A stretch of DNA of 64,000 bases from Welwitschia mirabilis (Eukaryota > Gnetophyta > Gnetopsida > Welwitschiales): assembly GCA_051453625.1 (NCBI GenBank), contig JBOZIK010000001.1, forward strand, positions 190,943,191 through 191,007,190, in the 5' to 3' direction. The notes under the pieces are model-generated. The model saw nothing but the letters and a program-made list of their open reading frames with translations, ran no database searches and was not told where the DNA came from. Below are positions 34,820 through 46,020 of this stretch, piece after piece. Position 1 is the stretch's first letter; each line of letters opens with the position of its first letter. A program made the translations under genes and the position numbers.

Positions 34820-37800
34820 TCATCGCCCTAAACAATTTTTGAAACAAAACATGAGCCTTCGGGGGCTGTTTCCTAAATTTGATTGGGAGTCTGTTTGGCT
34901 TTCTCCCAAAGAACTGGCCCCTGGTGAGCGCGCTGGAGGGAGGAAATCTCTGGAAGCAACAGTCTGTTGTGGTGGTGGCTGCATACTTTCAGATGCTGGC
35001 AGGGAAGAGGGTGGTGGTTGCATACTTTCAGATGCTGGCAGTGAAGAAAGAGAAGCACTAAGCATTCGCACAATTTGACTGAAGTTAGGTCTGAGGTTGG
35101 GATCTTCTGCCCAACAGCATCTCAAGATAAAAGCTAGCTCCTCTGAAATGTTCTCCACACTTGGTCTTGCATTCTAGCAGATCAGGTTTAGAAGACTGTA
35201 TTAGCATTTGCTAAAGTTGCCCATCTTTATGCAAACATTTAAACATGTTTATTTTTTTATTTTTAGCGTTGCAAATGAGTTTGGCAATTTCAATTTCAAA
35301 ACACTGTTGAAATATTATTACTCTACAAGCATTTTCCAGTAGGTTAAACTAAAATAACTTCCAAAAAAATTTATTGGCTTCTGTGTAAGAATTGAATACC
35401 TTGAAAGCAGCTGCATATGCTGCCTGTAAGTTTGACATGCCCTCAAAGGGCATCCGGTTTGTCAACAACTCCCACAAAACTATTGAAAAGCTATATACAT
35501 CTACCTTGTGATCATAATGTTTTTTCTCTCCTCGTTTTAGTGTTACCGTACTATATAACTGCATATCACATGGCATACTTTTAGGTTTTAATATTTGGGA
35601 AATGTTGGATAGCTTGATAAAGAAGCTGATACTATAACATGCGATTTCAAAAGAGTATTTTTACCTCTGGAGCCATCCACCGATAAGTTCCTGTTTCTGC
35701 AGTCATCATTTCAGTTAGAGTTTCCTCTCTAGCCAATCCAAAATCTGCCAGCTTCACTTTCTTTTGATCAGCTGTCAAGAGAAGGTTGTCTGAAAGAAAC
35801 TAATTTTGTGTTACAAAAACATGTTGGTATTCTAATTTGACATTAAAAATACGGAACAGAAGAATACATGACACTATTAAAGAAGAAAGGATACAAATAT
35901 AGAAACTAGGTCATCAATTATCATGGAAAAGGCAATTTCCAGCTAAGAAGCACTACTTGCTTGCAAGCAATAACAATTCAAAGTTTTCATGCATGTTGGA
36001 AAATTTTCAACCATGGAATAAAAAGCAATCCATCACTTTGGCATTGCATTTTGTTTTACTATGGGAAATATCAATGTTGCAAATATACACTATAGAAGCA
36101 GATCTCTATGTTTTATCTCCTGAATTGATATTGCATGCTTCACACCCACAATTTCTTTTTCTGTTCTGTAAAACATTTGAAAAAGCTAAAACTAATCTTC
36201 AGTCTGTGAAGCTATTGTTCAAGTAAACATATTTGGGTTAGGCCTGATATATAAAAATGGTTTCAGTTATATTTCTATTACAAGAAAACAATTTTTGCAG
36301 GTAATTATTTATTAAATAATCATCATGGGAGAGTCATTCTATCTAACGGAGACTGGCCTTTTTTAATAGAGGATTTAATATAGAAAGCAAAATATATCCA
36401 AGTTCTCATTCTATGTCAAAGAATTTCCCAAACATAATGAATTGGAACAAAATTTAACGTATAGAAATTCAGATCATTAGTAATTGGCCATAGGTACTTA
36501 GTCACACTAAAGCTGTATAACTTTTGAATGCTGAAGCACATAGTCCAGCAGAATCCTTACAACATGCTTTCTAAGATGTACCTTTCAACAATCTAAATGT
36601 TTCTTTCATCAGTCCAAATCTTTTGGACAGATAGTAATAGACTAGAAAGTTCAAATAAATGTTGCATAGATTCAGATCTAGAGTTATTTTCTCTTTATTA
36701 TGTTCAGTGACAAGAATCCAGTGTTGCTGCCATCAGCTTGATGTCCTTCTATAGGATTTTGATGCATTGATTAGTCAACCCAAGGTGAACATTGGAGATT
36801 TAAATGCTTGGCTTCAACGGCATGGTTTACTATAGCAAGCATATTCCACATCCACCACAGAATAGGAAGCAAAAACTAAAGGCTTCCAAAAAACTAAAAG
36901 CAAAAACTAAAGGCTTCAAAAAAACTAACAGAGCAAGAAGAATATTAGATTTGATCACTCTTTTTAGGTAATAAAACGTTCTGAGAAATATTCTTTGAAA
37001 AAAAAAACACAGGATTTCATTTGAGTTCTATTCAAAACTTCAAATGGAAAATGCAATTTGAATTCAAGAAAACAGATAAGAGGGGCATTGAACACAGAAG
37101 AATAAGAAGAGCATCTCATACCAGGCTTAAGATCACGGTGTATGATTCCATTTTTGTGCAAGCATTCCATAGCTTGAGCGATGTCAAGAGCAAAACTCAG
37201 AGCAGTATGAATGTCTATGCATTTGGGTCTCAAATCCATCAAATATTTTCGCAGTGACCCACCAACCAGAAGCTCAGTGACCACAACCATCATTTCTGAA
37301 TTTTTAAATGCTCCGATAAACTGTTTGTCATTCAAAAATTAAAACATAAACAAACGAATATTAACTACGGGGCGTTCGAAATAATCAGTGCACTGACCTT
37401 CACTAAGTTTTTATGCTGTACACGGGACAAAAAGGTGACCTCTCTGGCAAACCTTCTTTCCCTTTTCCCTCTTTCCTCTGTGGAGTCTCCTCGCTGGATG
37501 ATTTTTATTGCCACTATCTTCTCTTTATATCTGTGCATTAAACATTTCCGGTCACTGAAAAAACAAACTTCTTTAACTCTCTAAAGTCATGACAATGCAA
37601 AGGTTACGTATGGACATCAAACACTTCATTTAGAGCTCTTGGGCTTCCAAGACTTGCAGAATTTGGGGGTAGGAAGACTGTACGACTGTTAAGACTTGAA
37701 GAATTTTAGTTATATGTCTCTTATTATTGCTATAACCAGGCCACCAAAATCTTCTATGGCATACACCATTGTTTGAAAATAGGTTGAAGATAAGATGACC

Positions 37801-38108
37801 AGTTGAAAGAACATTGCTTATTTTCCTTTCTNNNNNNNNNNNNNNNNNNNNNNNNNNNNNNNAAACCTAAAATCAGGGAAAAAGAAGACATACTTGCCCT
37901 TATGGACGATGGCGTGTGCGCCCTCGCCAATCTTAGGACCAACAAGAAGGAGCTTGGGGTTAATAAGCCACTTGTCCTCCAGCTGCAACTGTAATTCGCC
38001 TTCCTCTGCGGAAGTACCCTCTGGAAGTACTCTGGTAGACTTCACGGCTTCAATTTTTGAAAATATTTTCTCCTCTGCTGAATCGCCCATCTCAGGACAA
38101 CAATTCAT
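34820..38108 (-). CDS. Raf-like Ser/Thr(-Tyr) protein kinase, ATN1-like, six exons
   Basis: Spliced CDS: 37894-38108, 37398-37530, 37122-37320, 35665-35789, 35400-35558, 34820-35173. All junctions are GT-AG and in phase, giving 394 residues. The kinase domain is about 54-318: glycine loop GEGAHAIV (61-68), VAIK with Lys81, alpha-C Glu102, HRDLKPDN with Asp179, DFG at 198-200, [10 protein letters not shown] ending at 224, Asp244, Arg305. The phrase [14 protein letters not shown] and a C-terminal FCFKNC are hallmarks of the plant ATN1-like group of Raf-like MAPKKKs, expected to be soluble cytosolic kinases phosphorylating Ser/Thr and sometimes Tyr. Start: an in-frame TGA at 38136-38138 precedes the first in-frame ATG (38106-38108). 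Oddities: the third loop glycine is Ala66, and 13 residues are duplicated at 320-345. Introns are 363 (31 N), 77, 1332, 106 and 226 bp. Substrate unknown. Exon structure and family are seen directly; function is by family. Confidence 0.93.
34971..35048 (-). repeat. 39-bp coding tandem duplication in kinase exon 6
   Basis: Two 39-bp units (34971-35009 and 35010-35048) encode [13 protein letters not shown] twice, residues 320-332 and 333-345, just after the catalytic domain. The units differ at a few bases but keep frame and protein. The region is the variable linker between the kinase core and the conserved C-terminal tail. Confidence 0.9.
35790..37121 (-). other. Kinase intron 3, longest intron (1.3 kb)
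   Basis: It separates the exon ending in the HRDLKP codons from the exon beginning DNLLL (phase 1). Donor GTATGA, acceptor TTTCAG. It holds a 31-bp tandem duplication (36868-36898 and 36899-36929). An 89-codon plus-strand open frame (35957-36226) has no recognisable product and is taken as chance. Confidence 0.85.
37832..37862. other. Assembly gap (31 N) in kinase intron 1
   Basis: Lies wholly within intron 1 (37531-37893), so the coding sequence is unaffected. Confidence 0.97.
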
Positions 38109-38160
38109 CTTGCCCCTTGCAATTTCCACATCTTTTCATTCATCCAAACTTATATTCCAT
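38105..38160 (-). promoter_or_regulatory. Three upstream ATGs / short uORFs before the kinase start
   Basis: Within 52 nt upstream of the kinase ATG there are three out-of-frame ATGs on the minus strand. One at 38160 opens a 6-codon frame. One at 38143 opens a 12-codon frame whose TGA (38107-38105) overlaps the main ATG by two bases. One at 38139 opens a 15-codon frame running past the main start. If the leader covers them, they should reduce or regulate initiation. The transcription start cannot be seen, so their presence in mRNA is inference. Confidence 0.45.
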
Positions 38161-38349
38161 GCACCCCCCTTGCAACAGGACTCCCGAAGATCGTTCAGAG
38201 GACAAAAAATTCTAAGAAACGAACATGCCTAAGAACAATCAGTACCACGGTAACGGATACGGACGGGTGCAATTAATTACGAACTCGCCGACAAAGGAAT
38301 TGATAAGGCTGTCCCTAGAATTTGGAAGCAAAAACAACAATACAGCGTT

Positions 38350-38699
38350 CCCGAGTAAGATTTGTGCAAAGCCAAGAGAAAAAGCTGCAGAAGGAAAGAA
38401 ATGGCTCCGAAATATAATAATAAAGAAGAGGAAGAGGCGCGGATCCTTCTAGAAGCACGTTCATTTATAAATGTNNNNNNNNNNNNNNNNNNNNNNNNNN
38501 NNNNNNNNNNNNNNNNNNNNNNNNNNNNNNNNNNNNNNNNNNNNNNNNNNNNNNNNNNNNNNNNNNNNNNNNNNCCCGAGTAAGATTTGTGCAAAGCCAA
38601 GGGAAAAAGCTGCAGAAAGAAAGAAATGGCTCCGAAATATAATAATAAAGAAGAGGAAGAGGCGCGGATCCTTCTTGAAGCACGTTCATTTATAAATGT
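38350..38699. repeat. Direct 125-bp duplication flanking a 100-N gap upstream of the kinase
   Basis: 38350-38474 and 38575-38699 match at all but three of 125 positions and touch both edges of the N run. It is either a genuine tandem duplication in the promoter or 5' region, or two unmerged contig ends or haplotypes joined by a nominal gap. The second explanation is favoured because another exact 100-N gap in this window (17872-17971) shows the same arrangement. Confidence 0.85.
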
Positions 38700-39662
38700 A
38701 TTTTAGCTTTAGGGGAGAGTGAGAGCTTACGGAAAGGGCCAGGCACTAGACACCAAGCATTCAACACTGTTCTGATTCGAAGGACATTGTCTTTGTTTCC
38801 TGCGGGTTGCAACAGGCTTCTCTGCAGCAAAACGCTTTTAGTTTTATTTAAAACGCCGAACATCTGCTGCAGCTGCAGGAGAGTTGCATTGAACCAGACC
38901 AAAGAAACAAACGACTGAAATGAGCATTCTGGAATCGCGACTTCGTCGGACATATCATCGTATTCCTGCACCTCCCTTGTCTCATTTTAAGCCGTCCATC
39001 TTCCATATCCTTGGACCCCGATTTCACCTGGAAAAGGCCAAGGGTTTGGATTGCTAGGAGTGAGAAGCAACAACGAACTTTCACCTTTTGACCGCGTGCA
39101 CGCACTCCCCGGCCTAAACTTTGCGCCCATGGTACAGCGCACGCTTGCTATCGCGCGCATGCACGCACATGTAAGCAAATACCCGCTAACGCATTCTTAC
39201 ACTTGTCTAACATTTTTATGGGAAACATACTATAGATTTGTATATGTCTTAGATTGCTTGTGGGTTGGAAAACCTATTCATTGTCTCGGTTACTATATCA
39301 AGCTAGTAAATGTTTTCCAATATTTGCATGAAGAGAAGGCTTGCACCTGCAATCTATCTTACCATTTTTGAGCTGAATTTTGACAATTCTCTAGGTCCTT
39401 AACATTGTGTTTTGCCTCTAAGGAAAGGAAATGCTATCTTTCATAGTTTGGAAGAAACTTGTCAAGGGATTTAGTGGTTACCTTAAGGATTACATGAAGA
39501 ACTCTTAAATTTACATTGGAATTAGATATTACCTTTTGGTCAAGCTTTTCATCAATGTCAATAGCATTACATAAGTCATAAAATTTAACCCCATAAGGTG
39601 GACAAGGCTAAGAGGACAATGATGATTAGATATTACCTTAAGAATTACATAGAGAACTCTTA
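38700..39662. other. CpG-retaining upstream region of the kinase, no gene recognised
   Basis: This stretch keeps many CpGs and is less AT-rich than most of the window, particularly 38700-39180, which includes an alternating purine-pyrimidine run around 39150-39170. Several short overlapping open frames on both strands show no family motif. It is probably promoter and upstream gene space. From about 39190 the composition returns to AT-rich. Confidence 0.5.
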
Positions 39663-39689
39663 AAACAATGATGGATGCTAATGGGATGG

Positions 39690-39878
39690 AAGTACAACTG
39701 ATGGGACACTTGTTCTCCATTTAGAAGGTTGCGAGTTTGAATCTTTAGATGAAGTGGTTGGCATATTATAAAGTTTTGGACATAATGAATCATTCATTTG
39801 GGCAATGATGGTAGTCGTACTCTAGGGGGAGTTATGGTCATTAAAAGTTTGAGTTTGACATCCCCCTTTAAAACCATA
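39690..39878 (+). mobile_element. tRNA-derived SINE-like copy 1
   Basis: A-box-like sequence near 39695 and B-box-like GAGTTTGAATC near 39733 are spaced as in tRNA-derived SINEs. The body shares GGCATATTATAAAGTTTTGG with the copy at 51.0 kb and a tail (ATCCCC...TTAAAACC) with the copy at 40.1-40.4 kb. End points are approximate. The three-way similarity supports a family rather than chance boxes. Confidence 0.55.
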
Positions 39879-40109
39879 ATGGACATTTTATTTGGAAATT
39901 GCATGGTAAATATTTAAGGCTAGATTGTACAGATGTCCTTATTGAATCACCAAGTTCTGGTAAGTGTTGCCTAGTCACTATTCTAAAAGGCAATAATAAT
40001 GCCTTCCATTCCTGTGGGGCATGGATTGCCCTTCCAACTAGGTAATTCGGTTAATAAAAATATATGTGATATGATATCCCCCCATGAATAACCTTCAAAA
40101 CGGAAGAAA

Positions 40110-40380
40110 TTGTCAATGGATGATAGTTTGATTGGTGAGACAATTGGCCTCACATATGAGGTTGTGGGCTTGAACCTCTGGATGCCCTATTTCATACTGA
40201 AACTTCTATAATGCCTTTAAGTGTAAGTAAATCATTTGTTTGGTTATGCCTGGCACTCAAACTTTAATGAAGCCCTAGATGTAATTAAATTACTTGTTTT
40301 GATGACTACGATGGTTGTACTCAAGGGGAGGTGCAATAACTAAAAATTTGATATCCCCTTAAAACCAAAAAAAATAAAAG
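40110..40380 (+). mobile_element. tRNA-derived SINE-like copy 2
   Basis: A-box-like TGATTGGTGAGAC (about 40129-40141) and B-box-like GGGCTTGAACC (about 40165-40175). The 3' part (GATGGTTGTACTC, AGGGGAGG, GATATCCCC, AAAACC) matches copy 1 at 39.7-39.9 kb and ends in an A-rich tail. Confidence 0.55.
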
Positions 40381-41300
40381 ATAAATTTATCCTATATCTT
40401 TATATTACGTATAAGCTATTTTAAACAAACATAAACATTTGTTACCAACTATAATTTATTATTTTAATCTCCATTCTATTATTTCTTATAAAAATTGATA
40501 AAATGCTAATCGAAAAGCCACAATTCTCTCACCGAATAAATTACAATACTCAGTGCGGGTGTTAGCGCGTGGAGTGAAAAGCAATGAGATATGCACATGT
40601 GCGAAGGCCATGGCAATCAATGATTAACAATATTCGGTGGAGCACCGAATACCAAAGAAGGAATATGCGCAAGCAAAGATATTCCAGAAAAAGCACGGTA
40701 AGGGTTCGGGGTGTATTCAAAGTCACGAGGAAAGTGCGCCGAGCGATCGCGCATTTGTTAGTTGTGTGAGTGGTTACAATTAACATATGGGCGGGGGTCG
40801 CTGTCGGAAAAGAGATTATAAAATTGTGGTCCTCAAAAACACGCGTAAAAAAGTCCAACCTCTCTCTTTACTCTTTACGCTCCACCCTTTGACCGTCTAC
40901 CGATGACCGTCGTCTTGGCACTGGCAAATGGTAGGCGAGCAAGGCACTTCCAAATGATGTGTGTGGGGCCCAAGCCTATCAATGACGCTTAACGCGAGAT
41001 TACAAGGCTCATCAAATTAACTTTCATTTTCGCTATTATTCTTTTTCAAAGATGCTTGACGTGGTAAAAAATCTATGGTTTGACCACATTAAGCGAGTCT
41101 TATGTCGGAAAGCAAGATACACGTGACATTATTCCACACGTCACAAAAGTTGGCTTTCGGCTTTACTTTAATCCGTGACTTACCATTTATTTCTGTAAAC
41201 GAAAGAGTGTTTGTTACGCTTCGTTTGACAAAGATCACGTACCTATAAATTATAATTACATGGCAAACCATGAGCATGAAATAACGTTTAATACTTTAAA
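40381..41300. promoter_or_regulatory. CpG-retaining region with W-box and ACGT-core motifs
   Basis: No convincing gene. The stretch is rich in CpG compared with the repeats around it. It contains TTGACC (W-box core) near 40889, a CACGTG palindrome at 41120-41125 and a second ACGT core (CACGTC) at 41137-41142, 17 bp apart. It resembles promoter or enhancer DNA but I cannot assign a target: the kinase start lies 3 kb away and nothing obvious begins downstream on the plus strand. Confidence 0.35.
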
Positions 41301-42459
41301 AGGATGTAAGGGAATTAAGAGTATTAACATAATCTGTAATGTGTAAGGACGGGCATAACCATTCATGTGCATAATAAAAATAATAATAAAATATAATATA
41401 GCATGCGTTAAAGTGAAAATTGAGAGTCCAATATATACTATGAAGGTTTTAAAATAATTGCAAGTCGGTCTATACTATAGCCTTTTCACGGGTTTGAGGA
41501 TAACAAAATACACAAACTCTATAAAAAGGATACAATTACTAAGTTCAAAACTATGACAAGAAAGCATAGCAACTAATGTCTAAAATCTTTAGAATCATGT
41601 TTAATAAACTATTTTAAATTATAACTAGAATTTCCATTACTTTGAAATGATAAGTGAAAAATAAATAAAGAAACTTAAATATATTTTAGTTGATGTTTGG
41701 GTAGGTGTTAATCTTAAACATTTTTTTAATACATTGTAAAGTCTTTATACATGGCTTATAGCTTAGTTGGCTTAAGATACTAACTTGAAATAATCATTGA
41801 ATAGTCTAATTAATTAATATTTTTCTTGTGAAAATATCCTTTTATGTATAATAGATGATATACTCAATTGATAATCTACTTAAAGTGTTTAAAAATCAAG
41901 TATTTTCCTTTTAAATTTCCCATAGAATAAATTAAAAAAGACCAGAGTCCCCTCTTTAATCGTAATAATATTTGTACAAAGTATTCTCCATGCTCCTCTT
42001 AATGAAGCAATGGTTGGTTTGGAGATTAAAATCTTTCAGAAGAAATTGAAGGATAGTGGGACATAAAAGACATTAGGATAAAATAATTATTCCTAATTAA
42101 AAGATTAGTAAGTGTTCACTCACAAATGAAAACATGAATACATTTATAATTAAAAAAAAGCCTGAAAATGTAAATAGTGGTAATTTAGAAATATGTTTGA
42201 ATCATAAGTTGGACAAAGGAAAGAATAAAGGATATGATGTCTTCTAAATAAATAAGAATACAATTCACTCTAAAGCTACTAAGAAAACAAAATTCTAGAG
42301 AGTGTTCCACATAGCCTAGTGGTGTAGCAAGGGGCATAGTAATGTAATGGTAGAGAGCATGATGAAAATATGAAGGGTAGGCTTTTGGCATGTCCAGAGG
42401 AGGGTACAAAAGGTAGACAATCCTGAGAGGCAAGAGGCTCTTAGCCTATTCGGAAGAGG
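41301..42459. other. AT-rich intergenic DNA, nothing recognised
   Basis: Composition shifts sharply to AT-rich after 41300. 42300-42460 becomes G-rich on the plus strand and may be the LINE 5' region. Confidence 0.45.
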
Positions 42460-45400
42460 GTGCAAGAGGCAATTAGCTTCAAAGTGATGCACGTAGATGG
42501 ATGTAGAAGAGGCTTTACTGGAGACAATGAGTAAAGTATGTAAGAAGCTAGGGCATTCCCCTTTCCTAAAGGATTTCTTTGTAAGTGGATGCCTTATTGA
42601 TTTAAAAAGAAACCTTAGCTTTTCCTTCTTTGATGATGTATGAATTGAGGCCAAATCCAAGTTTAAAAAAATGTCTTTTAGGTAGATTTGTTTTGGCTAG
42701 GTCATATCCTAGATTAGACCTTATTCATTCTTGGTTAGTGACAAAATGGCTAACAATAAAAGTGGCAGAGATTAGCGCTATGTTGGAGGTCCTGCTTCTA
42801 TTTTGGTTTCCCTCTTCTTAAGATTAATACAAGATCATTGCAAATAGGCCATAGTTTTTGGGAACACATTGTTTAGCTCTAGTTCTATGGAAACTAAGAG
42901 TCCAATATGATGAAAACCTATTTGATAAGGTGCTAATTTAGTTGTGAATATAGGACTTCCCTTTCAAGTTCAAGAAAGAAAACCTACTAGAGGAGGTTGC
43001 AAAAACTTTTAGGAAACTAATTAAGATAGATAGAATCATAGGAAAAATGTTTAGAATCATCCTCATAAGATTTTATTTCTCATTTGCATTCTAGAATATA
43101 GAAATACGAAAGAAAATATAGTTCAAATCAAAGTGAAAATTCAAAATTCTAAGCATGGAATATGAGAATATTCCAACTCAAGATTTGCAAAAAGTAGGGG
43201 TAATTAAAAAGAACATGAAAAAACTAATAACTACAACTATTATTATAAGAAAGGGCACCAAAAGCATGAATGTAGAAGAACACTAACCTGCAACTTTTTT
43301 GGTAAATCTTATCTTGTGGAAGATGAATGCAAAACAAAAAACAATAAAGAACTATTGAAAAAGGGGGAGTAGCTCATCTAAAAAAGAAATTCAAGTCATT
43401 AATATACTTCACCAATGAACATGAAGTACAAGAAGAAAAAAGAAAAAAATTAAATTTTGAGGATGGTAGTACCAGATCAATGGAACGGATGTCAAAAACA
43501 ATCAAAACTCATTTAAAGAGGAAGAATAACGTGAATGAGTACATCCCAATATAAGAAAGCCTGAATAAAGAGAAGTTTATGATAATAGAAATATCATCCC
43601 TAATAAAAGGATATAAAGTATAATACAAGAGGAAGATATCAAATGCTAAAAAGTGCGCTAAAGAAATTTAAATAAATACTCTAAATAAATCATAGTTAAT
43701 ATTTAAAAAAAGGATTAATAGACACATCAATCATTGAAAGAAAATTTAATGATTATTTTATTCTAGAGTATTAGGAGGATGAAAACCTCCTATTAGAAGA
43801 AATTCCTACTCTATTTGTTAAAAGAGTGGAACATGGATTTATAGAAGAAATAAAACTTTTATCTAAAAAGCTTTGGATATCCCTAAAGAATTGGTTGCAT
43901 ACCTTAGTAATAAGCATAAGTAGAACTAAAGGCTTAAACATTATAAGCATATTACCAATGAAGGTGCTAGAGATTAATAGATGGTCCATTACCATTTAAA
44001 TAAAGGACATGATTTTGACTTAACTTCTATGGTCCTTGAAATAATCAAGTAAGATTGATAACCTTTTAAGAGTTAATATGTAAATGCAAAAAACACCATT
44101 GGGTAATCATTAGAAACTTTAATCAATGTCTCTACAAGTGGGAAAAACTGGCTAGTAATCACTAGTAAATTAAGATAAACAAAAAGATAACTAAAATGAT
44201 AAAGCTTATATCATAGAAAAATTTACAAAATAAGATATTACTAAAGCCATTAGAAGTGTGAAGAATGATAAGACCTTAGGATCAGATGATTGGCCAGCTA
44301 ATTCCTATAAGAAAGTTGTTCATTACTTGCTAAAAAATGTAATAGTTATAACAAATGTCATAGTGATTCTGAAAAAGAAAATCAGTGCCCCATTGAACAT
44401 TCATCTTATAAGAGTATGTAATGTTATCTAAAGAATTGTAACAAAACACTACTCTATAAGTTTACATCAGTTCTTCTTAAATTAGTCTATTCATCTCAAG
44501 TAGGATTTTTAAAATCTAGTTATATCTAGTACTAGATAATTCTTAATAAATTCCTTCTTATGTTCATTAAACAAGATATTACCAAGGATTATGATACAAC
44601 TAGTTGGAAAGCCTTAAAAAGTATCATGTTAGAAAAAGGTTCCCTCTAAAGTATGTTAAGCTTGTATTAAATGTATATAGAAAACCACTATATTTCTAGT
44701 TAGGCTAAATGAAAAACCATGTAGATTTCTAAAATCAAATACAGGTTTGTAATAAAAAGATCCATTATTATCCTATTTATTTACACTTGTAATGAACACA
44801 ATAAGGCTTACCTTTAAAAATATTCAAAGCTAGAGAGATATCTATAGGTACTTAAACTTTTTTAAATAATCATTATGTGGATGATACAATGTAAAATATA
44901 GAGGCAACAAAGGAATATGCTACAATTATAGTAAATACTATTGATAAGTTTGGAGATTATACAAGGATTTAAGTAAATTAATAAAAATTTCAAGATTCAC
45001 TTCTTTAATATAGACTTCATAGAGAAAAAAACATCCTTAGTGAAATGGAAATCAAAGAAGGTTTATGAACTAACATTTACCTTGGAATCCTAATGAAGAG
45101 TTGGTTAAAAATCAAAAATTGGAAGAACCTTCTTGAATGCATTAAGAAAAGGTATAGATATTGGTGTAATAATATTTATCTTCCTAAATTGGAGCATAGT
45201 GATCAATGCCTATATTAGTTTGGTAACTAAGTACACCATATCCATTATTATCCTCTTAAATAAAATCTATAATCTTATAAATAGAGCTTCTAAACATTTC
45301 CTATAATTAGGAGGAAAGAATAAAGCAAAAATTCGTCTTACTAAATGAGAGATAATAAGTAAATCCAAGGAATCCAAGGGATTAGGAATCGGTAGCATTA

Positions 45401-46020
45401 AAGACATGAATCTTATTAGGTAATAATGGGTTATCTCGAGGCTTACTAATGAGGAGGCTTCATTGGCTACTTCAATGAAATACAAGTATAGGCTAGAACA
45501 ATATGGTAATTATCCTTTATATAGAAACATTAGGAAAAATGTTTCATATTAGATTTGATAGAGGTGAGGAAAGATTAAATAAATAGAGAAGTAATAGTTA
45601 CAAAGTTTGAAAAAAAGGGCATAACTATGCATTTATGAAAAAGTATCCTATCGAAGAACATTAATATTTTTATCTAGATGCTAGTAAAACAGTGGTTCTA
45701 ATGGCAAATAGTCTATAGTAGCAAGGCATAATGGTATCTCAAACTTACCTCATATGTAATCATGTTAATAGGACCATTACTAATTTATTCAAGAAGTGTC
45801 ACTGGGCAATGAATTTTGTAGTTCTTGCAAATTGTACTTTAGACTTAAGTTGTTATTACCTATTTAATTTAAATATATTTAACTAATAGTTTAGTAGATA
45901 TGGAATAATAAAAATGCATATATCTTTTAAAAGATTATATCTATGTAGTCAGGTAGTAAGAAAGTTTAGATGATAGTGAGATTCAATAATTTCTAGTCAT
46001 GTGGAAAAGCATCTAATGTA
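42460..46020 (+). pseudogene. L1-type LINE, ORF1 and reverse transcriptase relics
   Basis: ORF1 at about 42690-43290: WLVTKWLTIKVAEIS and FWFPSS, THCLALVLWK, DENLFDKV, then YENIPTQDL and a knuckle reading YYYKKGHQKHEC (43230-43270), the DUF4283 plus CCHC layout of plant L1 ORF1. The first two Cys of the knuckle have become Tyr. ORF2: AIRSVKNDKTLGSDDWP near 44250, DITKDYDTTSWKALKSIMLEKG near 44573-44638, YVDD at about 44875, YLGILM near 45080, WKNLLECIKKRY near 45121, then GLGIGSIKDMNL near 45380-45412 and LTNEEASLAT. This is the plant L1 RT with its C-terminal region. The endonuclease is not readable and space for it is short. Many stops and frame changes. Confidence 0.85.

Noticed and set aside
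34761-35078. Plus-strand frames opposite kinase exon 6
   Set aside because: Shadow of the real minus-strand coding sequence, including its 39-bp repeat.
35957-36226. 89-codon plus-strand frame in kinase intron 3
   Set aside because: No motif, AT-rich, inside a well-defined intron on the other strand.
38129-38129. Earlier kinase start at 38129
   Set aside because: The codon there is GTG, not ATG, and an in-frame TGA lies just upstream; the first ATG is at 38108.
38690-39178. Overlapping minus-strand frames upstream of the kinase (possible extra exon or gene)
   Set aside because: Cysteine/serine-rich translations in two frames, no family motif; better explained by CpG-rich promoter DNA.
42310-42360. 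tRNA-like box pair (TAGCCTAGTGG) near 42313
   Set aside because: The A-box-like word has no convincing B box at suitable spacing.
42185-42660. Overlapping minus-strand frames of 82 and 114 codons
   Set aside because: Antisense to the start of the L1 ORF1 region; no motif.
45267-45485. Minus-strand 72-codon frame
   Set aside because: Antisense of the L1 RT C-terminal region (GLGIGSIKDMNL lies on the plus strand here).
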